Of a stretch of 64,000 nt of DNA, positions 25,378 through 34,924 are shown one piece after another. The first letter of the stretch is position 1. Every line of letters starts with the position of its first letter. The DNA is taken from assembly GCA_015068245.1 (NCBI GenBank), contig SVKU01000009.1, positions 19,011 through 83,010 on the forward strand, given 5' to 3'. Origin of the DNA: Oscillospiraceae bacterium (GTDB taxonomy: Bacteria > Bacillota > Clostridia > Oscillospirales > Oscillospiraceae). The notes below the pieces were generated by a model. The model did not search any database. It had not been told where the DNA came from and was given only the letters and a program-made list of their open reading frames with translations. The position numbers were made by a program, and so were the translations under genes.

Positions 25378-26280
25378 TTAATAGGTGCCCTTTTCCCAAG
25401 CGACGAGACGGACGAAACCGCCGTCTGCCATTTCGCAGCGGAAGGGGAAGGCAGCAATGACCATTCTCTTGCCGGTAACTTCGTCGATATCGCCGCCGGC
25501 GTTTTCGACGGTGCAGACACCGTGCTGCATGAACAGACGATGGCAGGGCTCGTAGTCGGGATGGGTGACAGTGGGATCGAGGCCGGTAGCCTTGCGGTAT
25601 GCCTTGTCGAGCCAGGGCATCTGCTCGGACAGGGGATCATGCCACAGAGGAGCGTCGGTTGCGCCCCAGGTGCCGGAGATACCCTTGATCTTCTTTTCGA
25701 ACATCAGCCACTTGGCCAGTTCGGGACCCATGCCGGGATAGTAGTTGTAGTACTTGTCGTTGTTCTGTCTCCAGTAATGATGGAAACCGGTGTTGATGAC
25801 TACCCAGTCGTTGGGCTTGATTTCGAGGCCGTCTTTTGCCAGAGCAGCTTCGACTTCAGCGGGCTTGATTTCGTGCCAGATGTTGCCCATTCTTGCGGGA
25901 TCGCCGTCAGCAGCGTTCCACTTGGCTTCGAATTCGTCCTTCAGATAGCGCATGTCGATGATGACGCCTTCGCCGATGCAGCGGTTCAGGGGGATCTCGT
26001 TCAGGGAGTAGCCGTTGCGTTCACGGTCAACTTCTTCTTCATGCAGAACGTGGTTGGGAGCGTCCATGTGGGTACCTGCATGCAGGGTGCCGGTGTAGGT
26101 CATGGTGCGCTTGTGGAAACGGCCCAGGTACTGGCCACGGGGGAACTGAAGGTCCTGACGTGCGCCGGGGAAGGGCCACAGGGGAGTGTCTACGCCCCAG
26201 GGATTGGACAGATCATAGATCTTGGTCATGGTGGAGTCGTCGAGATAGAATTTGGATTTGTCGAGAGGCATGTATGCCAT
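25378..26280 (-). CDS. Cyclase-family hydrolase, probable dihydrophloroglucinol cyclohydrolase
   Basis: 300 residues. It is a member of the PF04199 cyclase/kynurenine-formamidase-like family, with the metal motif HAGTHMDAPNH (H67, H71, D73, H77) and later DAPLWHDP. Family members are Mn2+ or Zn2+ hydrolases of cyclic or amide bonds. In anaerobic phloroglucinol degradation a Mn-dependent member opens dihydrophloroglucinol to (S)-3-hydroxy-5-oxohexanoate. This is the first gene of the operon, directly behind a MerR-type promoter. Start: ATG at 26280 after AGGAGGAAACCACC. The 3' end is duplicated just downstream. The role comes from family plus context, not from a substrate-specific motif. Confidence 0.85.
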   Translation of the reverse strand: MAYMPLDKSKFYLDDSTMTKIYDLSNPWGVDTPLWPFPGARQDLQFPRGQYLGRFHKRTMTYTGTLHAGTHMDAPNHVLHEEEVDRERNGYSLNEIPLNRCIGEGVIIDMRYLKDEFEAKWNAADGDPARMGNIWHEIKPAEVEAALAKDGLEIKPNDWVVINTGFHHYWRQNNDKYYNYYPGMGPELAKWLMFEKKIKGISGTWGATDAPLWHDPLSEQMPWLDKAYRKATGLDPTVTHPDYEPCHRLFMQHGVCTVENAGGDIDEVTGKRMVIAAFPFRCEMADGGFVRLVAWEKGTY

Positions 26281-26322
26281 GGTGGTTTCCTCCTATTTTT
26301 AGTTTTTTGTTTATACAGTTTG

Positions 26323-26353
26323 ATTGTAAACCTTTGAACAGTTCCAAGGTCAA
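26323..26353 (-). promoter_or_regulatory. MerR-type promoter and operator of the catabolic operon
   Basis: On the minus strand: -35 TTGACC (26348-26353), a 19-bp spacer (26329-26347) and -10 TACAAT (26323-26328). The spacer region is a dyad with arms CCTTGGAAC and GTTCAAAGG (8 of 9 positions pair). The over-long 19-bp spacer with a central dyad is the layout activated by MerR proteins through DNA untwisting. The divergent gene encodes a MerR protein. Confidence 0.85.
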
Positions 26354-26372
26354 GCCTTTTTTTGAAAATGTC

Positions 26373-26401
26373 TTGTGAAAATCCCACTTTAACTATATAA
26401 T
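26373..26401 (+). promoter_or_regulatory. Promoter of the MerR gene
   Basis: TTGTGA (26373-26378), 17-bp spacer, TATAAT (26396-26401), 43 bp before the ATG; back to back with the catabolic promoter. Confidence 0.65.
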
Positions 26402-26444
26402 AAACAAAAATGGGTTTCAACAGGCAGTTTAAGGAGGCGATTCA

Positions 26445-27263
26445 ATGGACAACAAGGGTTATAAAATAGGTGACGTATCCCGTATACTGGGCATATCTGC
26501 CGACCTTCTGCGGTATTATGAAAAAAAGGGCGTTGTCAAACCACGCAAGGATAAAACCAACGACTATCGATATTACGACGCCTGGGATATCAACTTTCTG
26601 CTGGACTGCCTTTGGTACAAAAACTTTGGCTACGCCATCGACCAGGTTTCGGAGATGATAAGCTCCTACACCGCCAACGATATCTCCCAGCTTTTCCTTA
26701 AAACCGAAGATGAACTGAAAGCCACCATTGCCCACAGTCAGATGCTGCTGAAGCGTTCGGAAGAACATCGGGAACGTATCGACCGTATCGGCCGATGGCT
26801 TGGAAAGTGCACACTGGCTCAGAGTCCCGAGGTTCTGCGGTATCTCCACCGTCACAATTTCTATTACGACAACAGCCCGGAGCTCCAGGAAGTTGCCCAG
26901 CAGTGGCTTAAATACATGCCTTTCTCCAACCGATGTTTTGAAATCCCCGTTCAATCTCTTTCCGGTCCCGGAAGTCCCGAAGAGTATTACTGGGGGTTTT
27001 CCCTGAATATGGATCATGCCGCCTATTTCGGCGTGGAGGAAAGCGACGTGGTGGTGAAAATGCCGTCGGTCAACAGCGTGTACTCCGTTTTTTCGAGCTC
27101 CGGTAAAGGTGCATTTTCTCCGCGTCATCTGGACTATCTGGTGGACTATGCCAAGGCTCACAACTACAAAATTGCCGGTCCCGCACAAGGCAGCCTGATA
27201 ACTTCTGTACTTGACAACGACAGGCTGACAGGTTATTTTGAAGTTTGGATACCTATTGAGTAA
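26445..27263 (+). CDS. MerR-family regulator of the trihydroxybenzene operon
   Basis: 272 residues. The N-terminal MerR winged HTH is clear (YKIGDVSRILGISADLLRYY, then EKKGVVKPRK), followed by a dimerisation helix (about 75-120) and a C-terminal domain of about 150 residues, probably a GyrI/BltR-like effector domain; there are no MerR-type metal Cys pairs. It most likely senses an aromatic or pathway intermediate and activates the divergent operon through the dyad at 26323-26353. ATG after AAGGAGGCGATTCA. The 3' end forms a hairpin with the following sequence (27253-27286). Confidence 0.9.
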   Translation: MDNKGYKIGDVSRILGISADLLRYYEKKGVVKPRKDKTNDYRYYDAWDINFLLDCLWYKNFGYAIDQVSEMISSYTANDISQLFLKTEDELKATIAHSQMLLKRSEEHRERIDRIGRWLGKCTLAQSPEVLRYLHRHNFYYDNSPELQEVAQQWLKYMPFSNRCFEIPVQSLSGPGSPEEYYWGFSLNMDHAAYFGVEESDVVVKMPSVNSVYSVFSSSGKGAFSPRHLDYLVDYAKAHNYKIAGPAQGSLITSVLDNDRLTGYFEVWIPIE

Positions 27264-27285
27264 ACGCCACAGGCGTTTATTCAAT

Positions 27286-27373
27286 AGGGGTTAGTATTTA
27301 GGGATTAGGGAGTGCATTTACCCCCCTGTTTCCGTACCCTAGACCCTAAATCCTAGATCCTAGGCCCTAAACT
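27286..27373. repeat. Telomere-like G-rich/C-rich compound repeat (site 2)
   Basis: G arm TTAGTATTTAGGGATTAGGG (27290-27310) and a longer C arm of CCCTA/CCTAGA units (27331-27373), inverted to each other. It fills the gap between merR and the nucleotidyltransferase gene. Confidence 0.6.
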
Positions 27374-27383
27374 GGAGGTTTTT

Positions 27384-28124
27384 ATGAATAACAACATCAA
27401 GGCCGTTGTTCTTGCCGCAGGCAAAGGCACCCGGCTTCACAGCGAAAAGTTTAATCTGCCCAAGGTCATGCGTCTTGCAGCAGGCCGTCCCCTGCTGAGC
27501 TGGGTGCTTGACGAACTGGAGTTTTTGCCAAAAGAAAACATCGTGCTGGTCACAGGATATATGCACGAAAAGGTTGAAGAAGCCTTTGAAGGCTATCCCT
27601 TTGCCCTCCAGGAGCCTCAGCTGGGCACCGGTCACGCCGTTATGTGCGCTCGTGAGTTCCTTGAGGGTTTCGATGGCAGCGTGCTTGTTTGCTACGGCGA
27701 TATGCCACTTATCCCCGGTTCCGTTTATCGGGAGCTGCTGGAGCATCACGAAAACAACAACTGTCTTTGCACGATCCTCGCAGGCATTTCCGATATGGAT
27801 CTGCCCTACGGCCGCATTGTGAGAGACGAAAACGGCGGTTTTGTCAAAATCGTGGAAGACAGAGACTGCACCGAGCAGGAAAAGCTGATTCGTGAACTGA
27901 ATCTTGGCATCTGCGTATTCCATGGCCCCACTCTTCTGAAAGAGCTGGACAATCTGACCTGCGCCAATTCCCAAAGCGAATACTACCTGACCGACATTCC
28001 CGAGATGATACGCAAAAATGGCGGCAAGATCGACGTTTATTCTGCCGAACTGGGCGAGCGCATCATTGGCGTCAACACCCAGGAGCAGCTGGATATGGTG
28101 GAAAGGTGTCTGACCAATGGATAA
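27384..28124 (+). CDS. NTP transferase, GlmU N-domain-like
   Basis: 246 residues. Nucleotidyltransferase signature AVVLAAGKGTRL (8-19) with the conserved Lys in LPKVM, LGTGHAVM, and the catalytic YGDMPL. It resembles the uridyltransferase half of GlmU (GlcNAc-1-P to UDP-GlcNAc) but stops before the left-handed beta-helix acetyltransferase half, so it is a stand-alone pyrophosphorylase. The exact sugar phosphate is uncertain. ATG after CTGGAGGTTTTT. It overlaps the EamA gene by 8 bp. Confidence 0.85.
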   Translation: MNNNIKAVVLAAGKGTRLHSEKFNLPKVMRLAAGRPLLSWVLDELEFLPKENIVLVTGYMHEKVEEAFEGYPFALQEPQLGTGHAVMCAREFLEGFDGSVLVCYGDMPLIPGSVYRELLEHHENNNCLCTILAGISDMDLPYGRIVRDENGGFVKIVEDRDCTEQEKLIRELNLGICVFHGPTLLKELDNLTCANSQSEYYLTDIPEMIRKNGGKIDVYSAELGERIIGVNTQEQLDMVERCLTNG

Positions 28125-29019
28125 ACCCTCCAACCGTGAGCTGAAAGGGACTGTTCTGACCCTTATAGCAGGCTGCCTGTGGGCATTTTCCGGCTCCTGC
28201 GGTCAGTACATTTTCACCTATAAAGAAGCCACATCCAACTGGCTGGTTCCCATCCGTCTGTCCATCGGTGGTGCCGTACTCGTAGCCATACTCTTTGCCA
28301 AATACGGAAAAAAGGCTCTGGATATCTGGCACGGCAAGCGCAACATTCGGGACGCTTTGATATTCGCTATCTTTGGCATGATGCTGTGCCAGTACAGCTA
28401 TTTTACCGCCATCGAATACTCCAACGCAGGCACCGCCACGGTGCTGCAATACCTCTGCCCTGCCATAATAATGGTCATAACCTGCGTTATGGCAAAACGA
28501 CTGCCCAACAAAATCGAGCTTCTGTCTGTCATACTCGCCATTAGCGGCACTGCCCTGCTGGCTACCCACGGTGACCTGTCAAACCTTGCCATATCTCCCG
28601 CGGCACTGTTCTGGGGACTTTTCTCCGCAGTGATGCTGGTGATGTCCACATTGCCGCCCACCCGGATAATTGCCGAGTTTGGTGCCATGAGCGTCACCGG
28701 TTGGGGTATGCTCATAGGCGGCGTAATACTGCTGCCGGTGTTCCGTCCCTGGGAGATATCCGTGGTTTTTGACACTCAGTGCATCATAGCCCTGGCTGCC
28801 ATCATCATCGCCACCATCACCGCTTACACTTTGTATCTGACGGGCATTAACATGGTTGGTCCCGGCAAAGCCAGTCTCCTTGCCTGCATTGAGCCTGTAA
28901 TGGCCACAGTCATCAGCGCAGTCTGGCTGAAAACACCTTTTGCGCCCATGGATTTCGTAGGCTTTGTGATGATAATATCCACAATATTTTTGCTTAACAT
29001 GAAAAAAGCTGAGAACTAA
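28117..29019 (+). CDS. EamA-family (DMT) transporter
   Basis: 300 residues with ten membrane segments and two EamA repeats (about 12-145 and 158-295). Such proteins export or import amino acids, nucleotides or other metabolites; the substrate is unknown. The last codons (KKAEN, stop) form the left arm of the terminator at 29002-29036, and this end is copied at 29530. It starts within the end of the nucleotidyltransferase gene. Confidence 0.88.
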   Translation: MDKPSNRELKGTVLTLIAGCLWAFSGSCGQYIFTYKEATSNWLVPIRLSIGGAVLVAILFAKYGKKALDIWHGKRNIRDALIFAIFGMMLCQYSYFTAIEYSNAGTATVLQYLCPAIIMVITCVMAKRLPNKIELLSVILAISGTALLATHGDLSNLAISPAALFWGLFSAVMLVMSTLPPTRIIAEFGAMSVTGWGMLIGGVILLPVFRPWEISVVFDTQCIIALAAIIIATITAYTLYLTGINMVGPGKASLLACIEPVMATVISAVWLKTPFAPMDFVGFVMIISTIFLLNMKKAEN

Positions 29020-29065
29020 TCGTTCTCAGCTTTTTTAGGGGTCAGGGGTTAGTAGTTAGGGATTA
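29002..29065 (+). repeat. 64-bp direct repeat copy 1: EamA gene end, terminator and G-rich tail
   Basis: Contains the terminator hairpin (15-bp stem 29002-29016 with 29022-29036, ending in T6), then an AGGGGTC-AGGGGTT-type G-rich tail. It is identical over 64 bp to 29530-29593. The HTH gene's stop codon falls in its last bases. Confidence 0.9.
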
Positions 29066-29275
29066 GGGGCGCTTTTTGTCCGACAATCCACAAATATAAT
29101 CCATGCTGACATTGTAAAACTCTGCCAGTTTGATAAGGCTGTCAACCGGAATCCTCGTTCTTCCCAGTTCATAGTCCGAATACGTTTTTTGGCCAACATT
29201 CAAAAGTTCTGCCACCTTTGTTTGTGACAGATCACGATCTTCCCGTAATGAGCGTATGCGTTCGGTATATTTCAT
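29063..29275 (-). CDS. Small XRE-family HTH regulator
   Basis: 70 residues, essentially one Cro/C1-type HTH domain (IRSLREDRDLSQTKVAELLN, then QKTYSDYELGRTRIP), the size of a phage- or ICE-type repressor. Its stop lies in the last bases of a 64-bp direct repeat. It is divergent from a 41-aa reading frame at 29369, forming a two-gene regulatory module between the repeat copies. ATG after GTGAGGTC. Confidence 0.88.
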   Translation of the reverse strand: MKYTERIRSLREDRDLSQTKVAELLNVGQKTYSDYELGRTRIPVDSLIKLAEFYNVSMDYICGLSDKKRP

Positions 29276-29368
29276 GACCTCACCTCAACGCATAGTATAT
29301 ATTAGAGTTTATTACACTATTGGCTTTTAGAGTCATAACCTCTATAATTGGCCATGAGGTGATATCAG

Positions 29369-29494
29369 ATGGATAACCGGACTTGCGAAAGCAGCAAACA
29401 TTTCAGAAAACATTATATTAAAAGGGACGATTCTTTTTTCCCTATTCACTATGGTCACTGCGTCTATCCACGGCTGAAAAACGAGAAACTGTGA
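29369..29494 (+). CDS. 41-aa small protein divergent from the HTH gene
   Basis: The reading frame starts at an ATG preceded by GAGGTGATATCAG, a good ribosome site, and ends at TGA. The peptide is basic and aromatic (KHFRKHYIKRDD, FFPIHYGHCVYPRLK) with two Cys. It does not look like random translation and lies where a divergently controlled target of the small HTH regulator would be. I do not recognise the family with certainty. Confidence 0.55.
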   Translation: MDNRTCESSKHFRKHYIKRDDSFFPIHYGHCVYPRLKNEKL

Positions 29495-29529
29495 CCCCTG
29501 CATGCACAAACTACAGCCCTTTGGATACT

Positions 29530-29686
29530 AAAAAAGCTGAGAACTAATCGTTCTCAGCTTTTTTAGGGGTCAGGGGTTAGTAGTTAGGGATTAAGAACAG
29601 GTATTGGCAAATCATTGATTTGCCAATAAATTTCAATTATCGCCACAGGCGACACCTGATCCCTGATCCCTGACCTCTGACCCCTG
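29530..29686 (+). repeat. 64-bp direct repeat copy 2, followed by telomere-like compound repeat (site 3)
   Basis: 29530-29593 is identical to 29002-29065, including the hairpin. Beyond it are a small hairpin with stem TTGGCAAATCA (about 29608-29630) and an inverted C arm of GATCCCTG units (29653-29686). Confidence 0.85.
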
Positions 29687-29726
29687 AACGTAAAAAATGC
29701 TGCCAAAGGCAGCATTTTTTACGTTC
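29686..29726 (-). terminator. Terminator overlapping the SDR gene end
   Basis: A 19-bp stem (29686-29704 with 29708-29726) that includes the stop codon of the SDR gene at 29719. Confidence 0.75.
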
Positions 29727-30465
29727 TTGCCATTCCGTCAACGCTCAGTACAACACCGGTGATGTAGGACGCTTCGTCGGACGCAAGGAACACGAATGCA
29801 TTGGCGATATCCTCCGGCTGACCGAGCCTGCGAAGAGGTATCTGAGCAATCAGCGGGTCAATAACTTCCTTGGGCACCGCCTTCATCATGTCTGTTTCCG
29901 TGATGCCGGGGGCTACCGCATTGACCCGGATACCCTTAGGGCCAAGTTCCCTGGCAAGTGACACGGTAAGACCGTTTACAGCAAACTTAGAGGTAGGATA
30001 TGCGAGTCCGGTAGGCTGACCGTAAATGCTTACCATGGAGGAGGTACTGAGGATAACTCCTCTGCCACGGGCAGCCATGCACTCTGCCGCTGCACGGGTG
30101 GAGTTGAACACTCCCTTGACATTGAGGTCCATTACCTTATCGAAAGTATCCTCGGTGTATTCCATAAACGGAGTGCTTTCGGAAACTCCCGCATTGTTTA
30201 CCAGTATTTCCATGCAGCCATATTTCAGGCTGACCTGCTGGAACGCTTTTCTGACCTCTTCCAGATTGCTTAGGTTGGGGCTGATACCATCGATAACGGA
30301 TTCGGGATATTTTTCCCTAAGACTTGCCACTGCCTTGTCTGCCGACTGCTGAGTACTGGCAGCAACGATGACCTTTGCACCTTCACGCAAAAATGCTTCC
30401 GCTGTGGCATAGCCTATTCCACGGCTTCCACCGGTAATTACAGCAACTTTGTCTTTCAATCTCAT
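29719..30465 (-). CDS. Short-chain dehydrogenase/reductase; candidate phloroglucinol reductase
   Basis: 248 residues, classical SDR: TGGSRGIG (12-19), NNAG, catalytic Ser in STSSMVS, YPTSK (Tyr-x-x-x-Lys) and PG motif VAPGITETDM. The nearest general annotation would be 3-oxoacyl-ACP reductase or glucose dehydrogenase-like. Phloroglucinol reductase is an SDR of this size, and this gene lies 3.4 kb from the cyclohydrolase, so it is a candidate for the missing first ring-reduction step. It is not in the same operon, and nothing in the sequence is decisive. ATG after AAGGAGGTACTATT; 47 bp after the ZIP gene. Confidence 0.85.
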   Translation of the reverse strand: MRLKDKVAVITGGSRGIGYATAEAFLREGAKVIVAASTQQSADKAVASLREKYPESVIDGISPNLSNLEEVRKAFQQVSLKYGCMEILVNNAGVSESTPFMEYTEDTFDKVMDLNVKGVFNSTRAAAECMAARGRGVILSTSSMVSIYGQPTGLAYPTSKFAVNGLTVSLARELGPKGIRVNAVAPGITETDMMKAVPKEVIDPLIAQIPLRRLGQPEDIANAFVFLASDEASYITGVVLSVDGMART

Positions 30466-30512
30466 AATAGTACCTCCTTGTATTATTTACGCTTTATCTT
30501 GTAATACTTTTT

Positions 30513-31295
30513 TCATCCCAGTGCCACATCCAACACCATCATAAGGGTAAATCCCACTGCAAAAAAGATGGTGCCGATGTTGGAATGTTCTCCTTCGGAC
30601 ATTTCGGGTATAAGCTCTTCCACCACAACATAAAGCATGGCGCCCGCAGCAAAGCTGAGCATAAAGGGAAGTGCGGGAACTATCAGTCCTGCCAGCAATA
30701 TGGTAATGACCGCACCTATGGGTTCTATAACGCCGGACAGCACACCGTAGCCGAAGGCCTTTCCCTTTTTCATACCGTTTGAACGCAGCGGCATGGATAT
30801 GATTGCTCCTTCCGGCAAATTCTGAATGGCTATGCCCACAGCCAGAACCAATGCTCCTGCCGCAGAAATACTTTCACTGCCCGAAAGCCAGCCTGCCACC
30901 AGAACACCTACTGCCATACCTTCGGGCAGATTGTGCAGCGCAACCGCCAACACCATCATGGTGGACTTTCCAAGACCGCAGGATACGCCCTCGGGGCACT
31001 GACTGTTCAAATGAAGATGGGGAATGATGTGATCCAGAAGCAGCAGAAACAGTATTCCACCCCACACACCAGAAAATGCAGGCAGAAAAGACAGTTTTCC
31101 CATGTGTGCCGACTGTTCCATGGCAGGAATAATGAGGCTCCATATTGATGCCGCCACCATAACTCCTGCAGCAAACCCGGTAAGTATTCTCTGCAGTCTT
31201 CGGCTCATTTGCCCATTCATAAGAAATACACCGGCTGAACCGACTGTGGTGCCAACAAAGGGCAGCATCACTGCGCTCAATACTTCGATTTGCAT
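30513..31295 (-). CDS. ZIP-family divalent metal transporter
   Basis: 260 residues, eight membrane segments. HNLPEG and QNLPEG in the fourth and fifth segments are the metal-binding signatures of the GufA/ZupT branch, and HIIPHLHLNS is a His-rich loop. It takes up Zn2+, Mn2+ or Fe2+. Probably cotranscribed with the SDR gene. A link to the Mn-dependent cyclohydrolase is only speculation. Confidence 0.9.
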   Translation of the reverse strand: MQIEVLSAVMLPFVGTTVGSAGVFLMNGQMSRRLQRILTGFAAGVMVAASIWSLIIPAMEQSAHMGKLSFLPAFSGVWGGILFLLLLDHIIPHLHLNSQCPEGVSCGLGKSTMMVLAVALHNLPEGMAVGVLVAGWLSGSESISAAGALVLAVGIAIQNLPEGAIISMPLRSNGMKKGKAFGYGVLSGVIEPIGAVITILLAGLIVPALPFMLSFAAGAMLYVVVEELIPEMSEGEHSNIGTIFFAVGFTLMMVLDVALG

Positions 31296-31319
31296 TCCAC
31301 ATCCTCCTTTTTAACTATT

Positions 31320-31697
31320 TATGTGTTAAGTATAGCACAATAATGCATTGGAGTTAAGTGACAAAGTCACGCAAGTATAATTAATAATTAATAATTAATA
31401 ACGCACAACGCAACGTATCATGCGTAAAGCCCCCTTGTGTAAAGGGGGGTGATTTTTGCAGAGCAAAAATCGGGGGGATTGTAACCCTGCCGCGACTGAC
31501 GACCACGCTGTCATTGCGAGGCTCCGCAGGAGCTGAGAAATCCCCAAGGGCAAGTTATCAGTCCACCTGTCATTCTAAGCGAATGCGAAGAATCTTTTAA
31601 GATCCTTCGACTCGCTTACGCTCGCTCAGGATGACAGTCCTATTCGTAGGGTCAGGTTGTGCCGTGACCGCTTTGAGTTCTTTTACAAGCTGAAAAA
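31320..31697. repeat. Gene-free cluster of intergenic repeats
   Basis: No gene. In order: an AT arm of TTAATAATTAA units (31378-31401); a palindromic stretch around 31429-31449 (CCCCCTT-GTGTAA-AGGGGGG); a hairpin GATTTTTGC-AGA-GCAAAAATC; and a CTGTCATTCTAAGCG...CGCTCAGGATGACAG inverted element (31568-31637). The CTGTCAT-type ends recur at 46530 and 54898. Confidence 0.6.
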
Positions 31698-31721
31698 AAT
31701 TCCGGACATAAGTCCGGAATT
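31698..31721 (-). terminator. Terminator of the glutamine synthetase gene
   Basis: 10-bp stem (AATTCCGGAC, 31698-31707, with 31712-31721) followed on the minus strand by a run of T. Confidence 0.8.
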
Positions 31722-31728
31722 ATTATAT

Positions 31729-33825
<2,097 letters not shown>

Positions 33826-34042
33826 GGTCAGCCTCCAAAAGTTCATTCTTCATCATTATAATTGTAAATATGAACACTTTTTCTGTCAACACGAAAAATG
33901 CTTTTAACCTATCAAAAAACTGTGCTTCTGCCGCTAATTTTTTGGTAATGATTCATCGGAAGCAAAAACAGCTGTTGTTTTCCTTGCCTTAATCTTCATT
34001 CGATTGTACAATATACACGATAAAAAGAAAGGACGTGTTCGC

Positions 34043-34807
34043 ATGGGAAGACTCAACGATAAAATATGCATCGTCACCGGCGGCAACTCCGGCATTGGCG
34101 AAGCCACCGCAAAGCTCTTTGCTCAGGAAGGTGCTACCGTTATCATAACAGCACGCCGTGAAAACGAGCTGCAGCGTGTAGCCGACGAGATAAACGAATC
34201 CGGCGGAAAGTGCTTTTATATCCCCGGTGATGTGAGGGTCACCGAAGACGTTGAAAACGTGGTGGAAAAAACAGTGGAAATGTTCGGCCGCATAGACGTA
34301 CTGGTCAACAATGCCGGTATTGCCGACTACCACAGACCCACCATCAAGCTTGAAGACGATTTTTGGGACAACGTCCACGAAACAAACCTCAAAGGCGTCA
34401 TGCGTTTTTGCCGTGCTGCTCTGCGCCACATGGTTCCCGCCAACAAAGGTTCCATCGTAAACGTGGCCTCTATCGGCGGCGTTTACCACTGCGCCGGCGC
34501 TGCATATTCCACATCCAAAGCAGGCGTTGTCAGTCTGACAAAGAATCTGGCTATCCAGTATTACGGCAGTGGTCTCAGATTTAACTCTGTCAGCCCCGGT
34601 TCCACCCTCACCCCTCTGTTTGACCCCGAAAACATGGCAAACGCCGATCTTGAAATGGTGGAGATCACCAAGCGTGTTCACTATCATCCCATCGATGAAA
34701 TGCTCAAACCCATCGAGCAGGCAAATGCCATACTGTTTTTCGCCAGCGACGAATCCAGCGGCGTCAACGGTCAGGACCTGGTGGTCGACTACGGCGGCAG
34801 GCTTTAA
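34043..34807 (+). CDS. SDR-family oxidoreductase
   Basis: 254 residues, classical SDR with TGGNSGIG (residues 12-19), NNAG, and a catalytic YSTSK preceded by SIGG. GQDLVVDYGG near the end replaces the common GxxxxVDGG. It reduces or oxidises a carbonyl/alcohol with NAD(P). The substrate is unknown; it is the second SDR candidate for phloroglucinol reduction but less close to the operon. Start ATG at 34043 after AAAGGACG. Confidence 0.85.
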   Translation: MGRLNDKICIVTGGNSGIGEATAKLFAQEGATVIITARRENELQRVADEINESGGKCFYIPGDVRVTEDVENVVEKTVEMFGRIDVLVNNAGIADYHRPTIKLEDDFWDNVHETNLKGVMRFCRAALRHMVPANKGSIVNVASIGGVYHCAGAAYSTSKAGVVSLTKNLAIQYYGSGLRFNSVSPGSTLTPLFDPENMANADLEMVEITKRVHYHPIDEMLKPIEQANAILFFASDESSGVNGQDLVVDYGGRL

Positions 34808-34810
34808 CCG

Positions 34811-34898
34811 CCTCTCCCTTTGGGAGAGGTGCTGAGCAATGCGAAGCGGAGAGGGCCCTCTCAGTCAGCTTCGCTGACAGCTCTCCCAAAGGGAGAGC
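34811..34898. repeat. Long imperfect palindrome between SDR and serine dehydratase genes
   Basis: The ends CTCTCCCTTTGGGAGAG (34812-34828) and CTCTCCCAAAGGGAGAG (34881-34897) are themselves palindromic and inverted to each other. The middle carries GCGAAGCGGAGAG and CAGCTTCGC arms. I have the impression this repeat type is common in gut Firmicutes. Confidence 0.75.
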
Positions 34899-34924
34899 CA
34901 ATTCCTTTAACCTTGGAGAAACAT

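Noticed and set aside
27286..27373. TTAGGG-like units as true telomeric or linear-replicon ends
   Set aside because: They are internal, degenerate, arranged as inverted arms between ordinary chromosomal genes, and occur at several places.
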